NCBI GenBank assembly: GCA_028870115.1
Contig: JAGWQH010000104.1
Span: 1 to 55,859, forward strand
Direction: 5' to 3'
Length of the DNA stretch: 55,859 nucleotides
Source: Candidatus Methylomirabilota bacterium
Lineage (GTDB): Bacteria; Methylomirabilota; Methylomirabilia; Methylomirabilales; Methylomirabilaceae
Shown: piece after piece, positions 17,811 to 26,432 of the stretch
Layout of the letters: each line of letters opens with the position of its first letter
How positions within the stretch are numbered: the first letter of the stretch is position 1
Notes under the pieces: generated by a model
What the model was told of the DNA's origin: nothing
Database searches by the model: none
The model's input: only the letters and a program-made list of their open reading frames with translations
Program-made: the position numbers and the translations under genes

Positions 17811-19484
17811 ATGGCGGACACATACGAGCTTCCGACTGAAGATGTTGCGCTGGGCCGACAGGTCAAATGGCTGATCGGCCTCCGGCTCCTCGTGGCATTC
17901 CTGTTTTTGGGCTCAGCGGGCGTCCTCGCCATCCGAGAGCACCCCCCCTTCGCGCTGACCCCTCTCTTCGGCTTAATCGCCTGTGCCTGCCTTCTCACCG
18001 TCTTCTATCTCCTCGCGCTGAACCGCACCGCGCGGCTGAGGCGACTCTGTGGTCTGCAGATCTGGATCGACGCAGTCCTGGTCACCGCCCTGGTGTACTA
18101 CACCGGTGGGATCGGGAGTCTCTTTGCATTTGTCTACATCTTGCCCGTCCTGGCTGCCGCCATCCTCCTGTCCAGACGATCAAGCCTGTTGCTCGCCGGC
18201 GGGAGCACCATGCTCTATGGAGCATTGATTGACATGCAGCTCTATGGGCTCACGCAGCGGGTGCAGTTTCTCGCCACGGGAGGTGCCACGTATGATCCCG
18301 CATACGCACTCCTCCAGCTCTTCGTCAACGGCGCCACCTTTTTCCTCGTGGCCCTTTTGGGCAGCCGGCTTGCCGAGCGGCTCAAAGAGACGGGTCGTGA
18401 ACTGGAAGCGCAACGGACCGACCTCCGCAATCTTCGGACTCTTCATCAGGACATCGTCGAGAACATCCCAAGCGGGGTCGTGACGCTGGACCTTGAGGGG
18501 AAGATTGTGTCGTTTAACCAGGGCGCGCAGAAGATCATCGGCGTCACGGTGGAACAGATACGAGATAAGAGCTGGCGAGAGACCCCTTTTGGAGAGATCC
18601 AGGAGCTTGAGACGTTCTTCTCCGCTCCCACGGCCACCTTTAGCGGATGCTCCCAGGAGCTTGCGATCCGAAATCACGCCGGTCAGTCTATCCCGATCGG
18701 AATCAACCTCACACCGCTGAGGTCGTCTGAGGGCAGACTCGTAGGCCTCGTGGGCATCTTTCAGGACCTGACGGAGCGGAAAAAGACGGAGGCCAGGCTC
18801 CGTCAAGCCGACCGGCTCGCGACGGCGGGACAACTGGCGGCCGGACTGGCGCATGAAGTAAGGAACCCATTGGCCGCCATCAGCGGTTGTATTGAACTGA
18901 TAAAAGAAGGGGGAACGACCAGACCGCAACTGCTCGACATTGTGCTTCGGGAGGCCGAGCGACTGAAGTTGGTGACAGGACAGTTCCTGGATTTCGCCAA
19001 GCCGACCCTGGCTTTGCAGAAACGATGCGATCTTGGAGCGCTGGTCGCAGAAGCAGTCTCGCTTCTGGAAAAGAGTTGCGACAGCGCCCACCCGGTGACC
19101 TTTTCCATTCAGCGGGAGGCTGACGAGATTATGGCTACCGGTGATCCTGATCAGTTGAAGCAGGCGCTTTGGAACCTTGGGCTTAACGCGATTCAGGCCA
19201 TGCAAATGGGCGGGCAGCTCAGCTTTGCCGTCCGCCATCACGGAGCTAAGAACGGCGGCGGCTGGGTAGCGATCGAGTTGACTGATACGGGACGGGGAAT
19301 CCCGCCGGAAGAGGTCGAACGGATCTTTGATCCATTCTATACCACGAGGCCGGGCGGCACAGGCTTGGGGCTAACCATCACACAGAAGATCATTGATAAT
19401 CTCGGCGGTCGGATCGAAGTGATCAGCCGGGAAGGCGGCGGGTCTACCTTCCGGGTCTTACTTAAACAGGCCCAGGATGAATAG
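17811..19484 (+). CDS. pilS: Pilus two-component sensor histidine kinase PilS
   Basis: 557 residues. The N-terminal third holds about six transmembrane segments (for example WLIGLRLLVAFLFLGSAGVL and FAFVYILPVLAAAILL). Then comes a PAS domain (QDIVENIPSGVVTLDLEGKI...), a HisKA domain with H348 in LAHEVRNPLAAISG, and a HATPase domain (NLGLNAIQAM, DTGRGIPPEE, GGTGLGLTI). This is the PilS layout, which in Pseudomonas and Geobacter phosphorylates PilR. pilR follows 59 bases downstream. Confidence 0.92.
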   Translation: MADTYELPTEDVALGRQVKWLIGLRLLVAFLFLGSAGVLAIREHPPFALTPLFGLIACACLLTVFYLLALNRTARLRRLCGLQIWIDAVLVTALVYYTGGIGSLFAFVYILPVLAAAILLSRRSSLLLAGGSTMLYGALIDMQLYGLTQRVQFLATGGATYDPAYALLQLFVNGATFFLVALLGSRLAERLKETGRELEAQRTDLRNLRTLHQDIVENIPSGVVTLDLEGKIVSFNQGAQKIIGVTVEQIRDKSWRETPFGEIQELETFFSAPTATFSGCSQELAIRNHAGQSIPIGINLTPLRSSEGRLVGLVGIFQDLTERKKTEARLRQADRLATAGQLAAGLAHEVRNPLAAISGCIELIKEGGTTRPQLLDIVLREAERLKLVTGQFLDFAKPTLALQKRCDLGALVAEAVSLLEKSCDSAHPVTFSIQREADEIMATGDPDQLKQALWNLGLNAIQAMQMGGQLSFAVRHHGAKNGGGWVAIELTDTGRGIPPEEVERIFDPFYTTRPGGTGLGLTITQKIIDNLGGRIEVISREGGGSTFRVLLKQAQDE

Positions 19485-19543
19485 CCTGAAGGCTGAGGAC
19501 TTTCAGGGGTAGAAACCGGGAAGGTTGTGAGAGGAGTCACGTT

Positions 19544-20926
19544 TTGGAAATGATATTGGTCGTCGATGATGAGCAGGGGATGCGCGAGCTTCTCACCGTC
19601 CTTTTGGAGCATCAGGGATATCGGGTGATTACTGCCTCTGACGGTGAGCAGGCGCTTGATCTCGTTGCGCATCAGTCACCGGATCTGGTGATCTCTGATG
19701 TTCGAATGCCACGGATGGATGGGATCGGCCTTCTGACCGGTATACGGAAAGCAGATCCGCATCTACCGGTCATCATGGTCACGGCATACGCCTCCATGGA
19801 TTCGACGATTCAGGCCATGCGATTAGGCGCTGATGACTATATCACCAAGCCGTTCCGGATCGACGAGATCCGACTGGTTGTGGAAAAGGCATTAGCCAAG
19901 GCCAGGCGACCGACTGATCAGACCTCCCGGTCGGCAGCGATGGAGGAGGCGCAGCCCGCGGGGCTCATCGGCCGCAGCCCGAAGATGGTTGAGCTGTATA
20001 AACTGATCACTCGGATTGTCGAACTGGACAGTACGGTCCTCATCACCGGGGAAAGCGGGACAGGCAAGGAGCTGGTGGCCAGGACCATCCACTGTGCAAG
20101 CCCTCGAGCCGACCGTCTGTTTCTCGCCATCAACTGCGGGGCCATACCTGAGCAACTCCTGGAGAGCGAGCTGTTTGGCCACGTAAAGGGTTCATTTACC
20201 GGGGCGGTCTCCCACAAGGCCGGGCTCTTCGAAGTCGCCAACCGCGGTACCGTACTCTTGGATGAGATCGGCGAGATGAGCCCGGCCCTTCAGGTCAAGC
20301 TCCTCCGGTTCCTGCAGGGGCGGACTTTCCGGCGGGTGGGTGGGACGGAGGACCTGGAGGTGGATGTCCGCCTCATCGCGGCCACGAACAAGGACCTGGT
20401 GAAGGCGATGGCCGGCGGCGCGTTTCGCGAAGATCTATTCTATCGGTTGAATGTGATCCCGATTCATCTGCCGCCGCTTCGTGAGCGAACGGAGGATATC
20501 CCTTTGCTGGCCAACAGGTTGCTGGCTCAGTGTGTACTTCGCCAGCGGAGGGGCCCGGCTTCAATCGCTCCGGAGGCTATGGAGATCCTTGTGCGGTATC
20601 GGTGGCCGGGCAATGTGCGGGAGCTGGAGAATGTCATCGAACGGGCCGTCGCTCTCGAGACGACCGATCAGTTGACTCCAACCAGTATTTCTGTGCAGAT
20701 GAGTACGGAGGACGAGAGCGCAGGGCGGCAGCGTCTGTGGACCTTCACCCTTCCGCCGGAGGGGATCGACCTGGACAACACCGTCTCCCAGATCGAGAAA
20801 GATCTGATGCTGCAAGCGCTCGAGCGCTCAGGATGGGTCCAGAGTAAGGCCGCTGAACTGCTCAATCTCACCTTTCGCGCCTTTCGGTACAAGGTCAAGA
20901 AGTACGGCATCTCCAAGACTCACTGA
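19544..20926 (+). CDS. pilR: Sigma-54-dependent response regulator PilR
   Basis: 460 residues, NtrC-family layout. The receiver domain has D52 in ISDVRMPRMDG as phospho-acceptor. The AAA+ domain has Walker A GESGTGKE, the sigma-54 contact loop GSFTGA (S instead of the usual A, as I recall for PilR proteins) and Walker B VLLDEIGEM. A Fis-type helix-turn-helix ends the protein (SGWVQSKAAELLNLTFRAFR). TTG 19544 has GAGGAG seven bases upstream; ATG 19550 is the alternative. Expected targets are the sigma-54 promoters before pilA and pilT. Confidence 0.94.
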   Translation: MEMILVVDDEQGMRELLTVLLEHQGYRVITASDGEQALDLVAHQSPDLVISDVRMPRMDGIGLLTGIRKADPHLPVIMVTAYASMDSTIQAMRLGADDYITKPFRIDEIRLVVEKALAKARRPTDQTSRSAAMEEAQPAGLIGRSPKMVELYKLITRIVELDSTVLITGESGTGKELVARTIHCASPRADRLFLAINCGAIPEQLLESELFGHVKGSFTGAVSHKAGLFEVANRGTVLLDEIGEMSPALQVKLLRFLQGRTFRRVGGTEDLEVDVRLIAATNKDLVKAMAGGAFREDLFYRLNVIPIHLPPLRERTEDIPLLANRLLAQCVLRQRRGPASIAPEAMEILVRYRWPGNVRELENVIERAVALETTDQLTPTSISVQMSTEDESAGRQRLWTFTLPPEGIDLDNTVSQIEKDLMLQALERSGWVQSKAAELLNLTFRAFRYKVKKYGISKTH

Positions 20927-20938
20927 TCCCTCCAAAAT

Positions 20939-20954
20939 CGTCAGTTAACTGACG
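20939..20954. promoter_or_regulatory. 16-base perfect palindrome upstream of pilA, possible PilR enhancer
   Basis: CGTCAGTTAACTGACG is a perfect palindrome, followed by CTGTCACG at 20959. It lies about 120 bases before the -24 element, the usual distance for an enhancer of a sigma-54 activator. It sits 13 bases after the pilR stop, so a role as a weak terminator is the alternative, though no T-tract follows. Confidence 0.45.
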
Positions 20955-21072
20955 CTTTCTGTCACGTTCAATTGGCTGCTTCACACCCAAATGACTTCTA
21001 TATGTTGTTATATATCCTATTCGAACTTGGTATGCTTGCATTTATGATCAGTTAATGGAAACGAATCACATA

Positions 21073-21088
21073 TGGCACGGCAACTGCA
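21073..21088 (+). promoter_or_regulatory. Sigma-54 (-24/-12) promoter of pilA
   Basis: TGGCACGGCAACTGCA matches the consensus TGGCACG-N4-TTGCA with one mismatch and correct GG-to-GC spacing. Transcription would begin near 21100, giving a leader of about 50 bases before pilA with a strong AAAGGAG site. The upstream 80 bases are markedly AT-rich. Confidence 0.75.
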
Positions 21089-21150
21089 ATGTAAACAGCT
21101 AAATGGCTGTCTTTGTATCGGCTAACATTAAACGGTAAAGGAGAAGAGAG

Positions 21151-21612
21151 ATGGAACGGCTAAGAAAGAAGCTGATCGGACGGAAAGGTGGATTCACGTT
21201 GATTGAGTTGATGGTCGTTGTGGCGATCATTGGCATCCTGGCGGCGATCGCCATCCCGCTATATGCCAGCATGCAGATGAAGGCGCGGGTCGGCAGAGCC
21301 CAAGCCGATGCCGCAGTTATCGCGGAGGCGGTGTCTGCCTTCGGGGCCCACTGCGGCGATGTACCTGGCACAGGCTACCCGGGAGGGGGAGCGGCCGCTA
21401 CCTGTGCCAACGCAATCACTGGGACCGGGGTCATACCCCTCACTCAGGCGGTCACGGATGGCAATAATATTGCTGCGGGGCCGTTCCTCCGAGCGGCTCC
21501 AACACCGCCAACGGGCGGTAACCCAGTCTGGACCTACACATATACGAGGACTGGGACTGGAATCTTCACCATCGTAGCGGCCGGCGATGGGCAGACCATC
21601 ACGCTGCCGTAA
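21151..21612 (+). CDS. pilA: Type IV major pilin PilA
   Basis: 153 residues. A 14-residue basic leader ends in GG, and the class III cleavage site G14/F15 is followed by FTLIELMVVVAIIGILAAIAIP, with the E+5 needed for assembly. The head domain contains two cysteines (AHCGD and TCAN) that could form a disulfide, and is rich in Gly, Thr and Pro. The first 50 residues are typical; the head is not aromatic-rich, so it does not look like a Geobacter-type conductive pilin. It is preceded by a sigma-54 promoter and AAAGGAG and followed by a hairpin. Confidence 0.93.
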   Translation: MERLRKKLIGRKGGFTLIELMVVVAIIGILAAIAIPLYASMQMKARVGRAQADAAVIAEAVSAFGAHCGDVPGTGYPGGGAAATCANAITGTGVIPLTQAVTDGNNIAAGPFLRAAPTPPTGGNPVWTYTYTRTGTGIFTIVAAGDGQTITLP

Positions 21613-21632
21613 GCAGCCGCAAGGGCGCGGCC

Positions 21633-21657
21633 GGGGAGAGGCGCGCAGCCTCTCCCC
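21633..21657 (+). terminator. Hairpin after pilA
   Basis: GGGGAGAGGC and GCCTCTCCCC form a perfect 10-bp stem with the loop GCGCA, 20 bases after the pilA stop. No T-tract follows, so it may act as a partial terminator or mRNA 3'-end stabiliser that sets pilin above minor-pilin levels. Confidence 0.6.
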
Positions 21658-21740
21658 ATTGCCCGGGTCTTCCACAGATGCCCACACTGCGTAAGGCGGT
21701 CTCACGGTAGTAAGTTGTTTCTGGGGCGAATGGTGTTCAG

Positions 21741-22223
21741 ATGATCTTCGGGCGAAATCGAGTGAACGGTCAACGGGGATTTACCCTCGTAGAGGTGATT
21801 GCGATTGTGGCAATCATCGGGATCGCCAGCGTGGCGGCTATCCCCCAGTTTGTCACCTTTCTCAGCGCGATGAAGACGCGGGGAGCATCCCAAGAGCTGA
21901 CGACGGTGCTCCAGCAGGCCCGGGAGCTGGCCATTGCCCGCAACACCAATTACCAGGTAAATATCGATGTGAACGCGAACCGATTGCAGTTTGTGGATAA
22001 CTCAACCGGCAACGTCTGGATCGGTCCAGGAACCGATGCGCAGGGTTTCAGACGACTGGTCAATCAATCTCAGCTCACCGGCGCGCCCGCCAACCCGATT
22101 ATCTTTAACCCCCTCGGGACCGCCCGTGGGGGGACCATCACCGTGCAGAACGCGCAGGGTACGTCATCCCTGAATGTCGTCGTCAGCTCTGCGGGCCGCG
22201 TTCAAATCCAGCAAGCCCAGTGA
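21741..22223 (+). CDS. Minor pilin / pseudopilin, GspH-FimT type
   Basis: 160 residues. The leader MIFGRNRVNGQRG is cut before FTLVEVIAIVAIIGIASVAAIP. The following ASQELTTVLQQARELAIARNT is the conserved GspH/FimT helix. It belongs to the minor-pilin set that primes pilus assembly. It starts 129 bases after pilA, beyond the hairpin, and its stop overlaps a GTG of the next frame. Confidence 0.88.
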   Translation: MIFGRNRVNGQRGFTLVEVIAIVAIIGIASVAAIPQFVTFLSAMKTRGASQELTTVLQQARELAIARNTNYQVNIDVNANRLQFVDNSTGNVWIGPGTDAQGFRRLVNQSQLTGAPANPIIFNPLGTARGGTITVQNAQGTSSLNVVVSSAGRVQIQQAQ

Positions 22224-22234
22224 GGAGAAGCGAG

Positions 22235-22681
22235 ATGCGGGCGCAGCGCGGCTTTACCCTTGTCGAGGTCCTGATTGCCCTCGCGATCCTCACCGTCGCA
22301 GTCTTAGGAGTGGCGGCAACGACTATACTTCAAAGCGGGGGGAGCGCAGGCGGCCTCTCCTTCGGTCAGGCCGCCGTCACGCGAGGCTATTATCTGTCGA
22401 CGGCAACCATGCTCGCCCAGGACCGGCTGGAACAGGTGAAACGAGTCCAGTACAAGGTAGGTGCTGACCCCTTTGCTCCAGGCAACCCCCCGCCGGGCTT
22501 TCCGGATGAAAGCCCCGTCACCAGCTTTCCTAATTTCAACCGGCAGGTCAGAGTTGTGGACGGTCCTGTTGTCCCGAACACCAAGCAGGTGACCGTCACG
22601 GTAGCCTTCACCCTTCCTACGAGTCAGGGGGCGAACCAGGAGAGCATAAACGTCAAGACGCTCGTCGCTGCCAGGCCATAA
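22235..22681 (+). CDS. Minor pilin PilV type
   Basis: About 148 residues. A very short leader MRAQRG is followed by FTLVEVLIALAILTVAVLGVAAT, the PilV-type N-terminus. I chose ATG 22235 because AGGAG lies seven bases before it; GTG 22220 in frame would overlap the previous stop (GTGA). No cysteines or known adhesin domain are evident in the head. It sits between the FimT- and PilW-type genes, the standard order. Confidence 0.85.
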   Translation: MRAQRGFTLVEVLIALAILTVAVLGVAATTILQSGGSAGGLSFGQAAVTRGYYLSTATMLAQDRLEQVKRVQYKVGADPFAPGNPPPGFPDESPVTSFPNFNRQVRVVDGPVVPNTKQVTVTVAFTLPTSQGANQESINVKTLVAARP

Positions 22682-22693
22682 AGGGGAGCGGTC

Positions 22694-23500
22694 ATGAGGC
22701 GTTTCACAAAGACAGAGGGGTACAGCCTCATTGAGCTGTTGATCGCCCTGGCGATTGCAGGTTTGATCGGCGGGGCCATCCTGGGCGTCTACCGGGTTTC
22801 GCAGGACACCTATATCCGAGCCAGCTCTCTGGAGGCCGCGCAGGTGGGGGCGAGGGCAGGCCTGGACCGTATGGCGAACGAACTGAGGCTGATCGGCTCA
22901 TACTGGATCGGGGCGTCCGGCGCAGGCAATGCCATCACGGCTGCCAGTCCTGCCAGTATAACCTTTATGGCAAACGTGAACGACTTATACATGGCAAACG
23001 CAAATGCGCTTGAGGCGGCAGCTACAAATAACGTCACCGGGACGGCTGTGTCCCTGAGCATATTGGCATCGGATACCGCCAATGCCTTCAAGGTCTATGT
23101 GAATTCCGCTCTGAATGATTATATCTATATCGCCAATGGGGGTACGCGGGAAGTCAAGCAGATAAATAGCATAAATAGTAACACGCTTACACTTGTATCG
23201 GCCACCGGCTCGACCTATCCCGTGGGCAGTCTTGTCCGGGATGTCAAGATGATCACCTATGCCAGAAATACGGGCAACAATACCCTCACCAGGACTCAGG
23301 GCGGAGACACCGCCGATACCATTGTCGATAATGTGACAGGCCTGACTTTTACCTATTTCGATGCTACAGGGGGAGCGTTGCCCGCCAGTCCTCCAAATCT
23401 GGGTGTCATCAGAGAGATCCGGATCGACTTCACAGTTCAGGACGCTGGCGGCGGCACGCGCTACATGACCACCAGGGTCAAGCCAAGGAGCCTGCCATGA
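22694..23500 (+). CDS. Minor pilin PilW type
   Basis: 268 residues. The leader MRRFTKTEG is cut before YSLIELLIALAIAGLIGGAILG; tyrosine at +1 instead of Phe is unusual but tolerated by the peptidase. The rest contains a Ser/Asn/Thr-rich beta domain ending in a FTVQDAGGGTRYMTTRVKPR strand typical of PilW C-termini. AAGGGGAG precedes the start. Its stop overlaps the PilX start (ATGA). Confidence 0.85.
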   Translation: MRRFTKTEGYSLIELLIALAIAGLIGGAILGVYRVSQDTYIRASSLEAAQVGARAGLDRMANELRLIGSYWIGASGAGNAITAASPASITFMANVNDLYMANANALEAAATNNVTGTAVSLSILASDTANAFKVYVNSALNDYIYIANGGTREVKQINSINSNTLTLVSATGSTYPVGSLVRDVKMITYARNTGNNTLTRTQGGDTADTIVDNVTGLTFTYFDATGGALPASPPNLGVIREIRIDFTVQDAGGGTRYMTTRVKPRSLP

Positions 23501-24867
23501 GCATGAACGTTCGAGCCCCCTCACCTCTATCCTCTCTCTCACAGGGGAGAGGAGTCCTAATTATTAACCCCTCGCCCCCTCTGGGGGAGAGGGCGAGAGT
23601 GAGGAGGAATTTTGATGACAATCGGGGGCTTATCCTGCCGCTCGCGCTCATGGCCTTCGTCGTCCTGGGGGCGCTTGCGGCTGCCATTCTGTCTATCGGC
23701 GGCTCTGAGGCGCAGATCGCGTCAAACCATCTGCGCGCCGTCCAGGCCGGGTTCCTGGCCGAGGCTGGCCTGGAGCACGCCTTCAACACACTCTACAACT
23801 CGACACAGACGCCGCCGAACCTGGTGACAACAGCCTATGCCACCCTTCAGCCTCTCGTCTCCAATTCGTCATTGGGTGGAGCAGGCAGCTATATCGTTCA
23901 GTATCAGTCGGCGGGAGACTATACCGTAAGGGTGGTGTCAACCGGCATCAGCGCGACCGGAGGGTCTCAAGCGATTCGAAGGGCCATCATGAGCACCTTC
24001 TTTCGGTCTAATGACGCCATCCTGACCAACGGTAATTTGACAGTCGGGGGGAGCACAGACGTGTTGGCCACAGGTGGGACCTGCGGGAACGTCCACGCCA
24101 ATGGAAATCTTAACCTGAATGGCAGCAAGGTTACAATTAACGGCAACGCCACCGCCAGCGGCACCTATACCACGACCGGCAGCCCAACCGTTGGTGCAGG
24201 CAGCGGAGGCGGTACAGCGACAGAGACGGTTCCGCACATCGATCCGACCGATTTCCTGAACACCGCGAAGGCGAAGCTGCCTGCAAGCAATCTATTACAG
24301 ATGACAGTGAACGCGACCGGTCAGGGTGAGGTTCGCGACAGCAACGGCACCCTGCTCCAGACCCTGAATTCCGGAGATACGTCTACGTGTGGATGGAAGT
24401 ACACCGCCGGCTCTCCCCTCGCGACGTGGGACCTCAACAGCGGGACACCCTGTAACGGCACGTATTACTTCCAGGGAACCGTGGGGGTGGCAAGTAGTCC
24501 GGGGAATGATTCCAATCCGTGGAAAACGACGCTGATTGCCACCGCCGATATTAAGGTTACGGGCAATCCGACGATAGGGTCCGACGCCACCTATACTGTT
24601 CACGATTCCCTGTTTATTGCAGGTCGTGATGTCCAAATCAAAGGTACCCCGAGCAATGGGTACAATGGGCTGATAGCCGCCCACGAACAGTTCGACCTCA
24701 GCGGTACCGGGACGATCAACGGACTCGTCATCGGTGAAAACGCCCCCGATACGCCAGGCAGCCTTGTAAGCGCCAACACCGTGAGCGGCAATATTACGCT
24801 CACCTACAATTGCGGATCTACCCCGCCCCTTCAAGGCCCGCTCCAGTTCCTGTCCTGGGGGTTGTAG
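23497..24867 (+). CDS. PilX-type pilus assembly protein
   Basis: Up to 456 residues. A single hydrophobic segment (GLILPLALMAFVVLGALAAAIL) followed by SIGGSEAQIASNHLRAVQAGFLAEAGLEHA identifies the PilX N-terminal domain. The remainder is a long Ser/Thr/Asn/Gly-rich region with repeated short strands (LTVGGSTDVLATGG, NLNLNGSKVTINGN) like a beta-helix or shell. PilX proteins lack the classical GFTLIE site, as here. The start is ambiguous: ATG 23497 overlaps the pilW stop, but the first 34 codons fall in a dispersed repeat, so GTG 23599 (MRRNFDDNRG...) may be the functional start. The protein is long for the family. Confidence 0.8.
   Translation: MSMNVRAPSPLSSLSQGRGVLIINPSPPLGERARVRRNFDDNRGLILPLALMAFVVLGALAAAILSIGGSEAQIASNHLRAVQAGFLAEAGLEHAFNTLYNSTQTPPNLVTTAYATLQPLVSNSSLGGAGSYIVQYQSAGDYTVRVVSTGISATGGSQAIRRAIMSTFFRSNDAILTNGNLTVGGSTDVLATGGTCGNVHANGNLNLNGSKVTINGNATASGTYTTTGSPTVGAGSGGGTATETVPHIDPTDFLNTAKAKLPASNLLQMTVNATGQGEVRDSNGTLLQTLNSGDTSTCGWKYTAGSPLATWDLNSGTPCNGTYYFQGTVGVASSPGNDSNPWKTTLIATADIKVTGNPTIGSDATYTVHDSLFIAGRDVQIKGTPSNGYNGLIAAHEQFDLSGTGTINGLVIGENAPDTPGSLVSANTVSGNITLTYNCGSTPPLQGPLQFLSWGL
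23512..23606. repeat. Dispersed repeat of CTCTCCC/GGGAGAG type over the pilX start
   Basis: CCCTCACCTCTATCC...CAGGGGAGAGGAG and CCCTCGCCCCCTCTGG...GGGAGAGGGCGAG form long imperfect inverted arms. I know this class of sequence as intergenic repeats in many bacteria; here it is translated as part of the pilX frame. Confidence 0.65.
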
Positions 24868-24984
24868 CCCCTTCCGTCATATCAATCCTTGCGAAATCCA
24901 TATAGATAGAGTAAGGTTTTTTTGATAAAGTGTACTTGCGGTTGATAAGTTGTTCTTCCGAGCACGACGAAAGGAGAAATCAAA

Positions 24985-25323
24985 GTAAGCAAACTCTGCG
25001 AAGTCAGAGATCCGCACGGTCTGGTCGTCGTTCTGGATCGTAATGCGTGGCAACATATTATCACTGGCCATCCAGAGATGCGGGACCGCCTCGGTGACAT
25101 CTTGCAGGCCATTCAGGCTCCCACCCTTATCGAGGCTGATCCCATTGACCGTGACAGCAGACGGTATTATTGGCTCAAGCCCACTTCATTTGGGAAATAC
25201 TCAAAGTTATACGTGATGGTGATTGTGTTCGTGGATAAAGAGTCGGTAAACGGTAAAGTGCGCACTGCTCACTTGGTTGACAAACCAAAGGGAGGAACAG
25301 TGCTATGGGCAGGAAAGAAATGA
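24985..25323 (+). CDS. Putative PBECR/RelE-like nuclease toxin, non-canonical start
   Basis: The frame encodes about 112 residues with the pattern LDRNAWQHIITGHPEM then ILQAIQAPTLIE, and a C-terminal strand HLVDKPKGGTVLWAG. This resembles the phage-associated Barnase/EndoU/ColicinE5/RelE-like (PBECR) nuclease group. The conserved core starts well upstream of the first ATG (25078), but no ATG, GTG or TTG exists between the upstream TAA (24946) and that ATG. AAGGAG at 24971-24976 is ideally placed for a start at 24985, where the codon is GTA. The gene is therefore either start-lost or uses a rare codon. The DUF2283 partner overlaps its end. Confidence 0.6.
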   Translation, partial: VSKLCEVRDPHGLVVVLDRNAWQHIITGHPEMRDRLGDILQAIQAPTLIEADPIDRDSRRYYWLKPTSFGKYSKLYVMVIVFVDKESVNGKVRTAHLVDKPKGGTVLWAGKK

Positions 25324-25553
25324 AGGGCATCTCATTGAACTACGATACTGAAAATGATGTGCTCTACCTGTATTTTGAGAAAGTACAGGAAGCCGTGTCT
25401 CGTGAGATCGCCGACGGAGTCTTTGTCAGACTAGACCCAAATACAGACCAGGTGGTTGGCGTAACAATCTTGGATCTACAAAAAAAGTCGTTGGAAGATC
25501 GCGGGATAAAGTTTATTCCAATCGACAAGACATTTCTGGAAGCCCGCACCTAA
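25305..25553 (+). CDS. DUF2283 protein, probable antitoxin
   Basis: 82 residues: ISLNYDTENDVLYLYFE, IADGVFVRLDPNTDQVVGVTILDL, then FIPIDK. This is the DUF2283 pattern, small beta-rich proteins often encoded beside toxin-like genes. ATG 25305 has GGAGG nine bases upstream; ATG 25320 overlaps the upstream stop (ATGA) and is a second candidate. The pair lies between pilX and the prepilin peptidase gene and has no evident pilus role. Confidence 0.78.
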   Translation: MGRKEMKGISLNYDTENDVLYLYFEKVQEAVSREIADGVFVRLDPNTDQVVGVTILDLQKKSLEDRGIKFIPIDKTFLEART

Positions 25554-25579
25554 AACGCCCCGCAAAAGGCCAGCCTCTC

Positions 25580-26368
25580 TTGCCCGGCAATCTGTCACTG
25601 CAAAGCGTATCAGCAATCTTGAGCGTCCCGCTGGGGCTCGTGGTCGGCAGTTTCCTGAATGTCTGCATATGGCGTATCCCGCGCGACGAAGGTCTCGCCT
25701 TTCCTGGATCGCATTGCCCTCAGTGCAATGGACCGATAAGTTGGTACGATAATATCCCGCTTGTCAGCTTCGTGTGGCTTGCGGGCCGATGCCGTCGGTG
25801 CAAGGCTCCGATTCACTGGCGGTATCCGCTTGTAGAAGGGTTGACCGCCGGCCTTTACCTTATGACGGTACTACACTTCGGCTTCACTATCCGAACAGCA
25901 TTTCTCCTCCTTTTCCTCTCGGTGCTGGTGGTGATCACATTTATCGATCTGGACCATGGAATCATTCCTCATATCCTCAGTCTTCCCGTCATACCGATTG
26001 GCCTCCTCGCCAGTATCCTGACCTACGATCCGCCGCCGCTTCAAGCCGTAACGGGAGCGTTTGTTGGCGCCGGACTGGTGTACCTGGTTGCGGTATATGC
26101 AGAGGTAGCCTTTCAGCGGGAGAGCATGGGCGGCGGCGATGTGAACCTGCTCAGCATGATTGGCGCCTTCCTTGGTTGGCGTCTCATGCTCGTCTCTTTT
26201 GGCGTCGCGGTTATCTCCGGCGCCTGTCTATCGCTGGGACTGATTGCAGCCCGCGTGCTGTCGCGGAAAGACCGGATCCCGTTCGGGCCGTTCTTGGCAC
26301 TCGGCGCGGTTGTCGCCCTGTTTATTGGTAATGAGTTGATCGACTGGTACCTGAGCCTCTTCAGGTGA
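25580..26368 (+). CDS. pilD: Prepilin peptidase / N-methyltransferase PilD
   Basis: About 262 residues, polytopic. The N-terminal methylase part has the zinc-binding pairs CPQC and CRRC around residues 48-75. The aspartyl protease motifs are ITFIDLDHGIIP and GGGDVNLL (the GxGD type). It processes PilA and the minor pilins encoded just upstream. The start is taken as TTG 25580, with weak AAGG upstream; no ATG exists before the first membrane helix (LSVPLGLVVGSFLNVCIWR). It is preceded by the toxin-antitoxin-like pair. Confidence 0.9.
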   Translation: MPGNLSLQSVSAILSVPLGLVVGSFLNVCIWRIPRDEGLAFPGSHCPQCNGPISWYDNIPLVSFVWLAGRCRRCKAPIHWRYPLVEGLTAGLYLMTVLHFGFTIRTAFLLLFLSVLVVITFIDLDHGIIPHILSLPVIPIGLLASILTYDPPPLQAVTGAFVGAGLVYLVAVYAEVAFQRESMGGGDVNLLSMIGAFLGWRLMLVSFGVAVISGACLSLGLIAARVLSRKDRIPFGPFLALGAVVALFIGNELIDWYLSLFR

Positions 26369-26432
26369 CGTCAGCGACAAGGTGTTGACACCCTGCTGTA
26401 ACTCGTGTAGAAATTCTACCTGTGAGCACACA

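Noticed and set aside
23512-23606. Possible CRISPR-like repeat at the pilX start
   Set aside because: Only two inverted arms, no regularly spaced direct repeats, and the sequence matches a widespread extragenic palindrome class.
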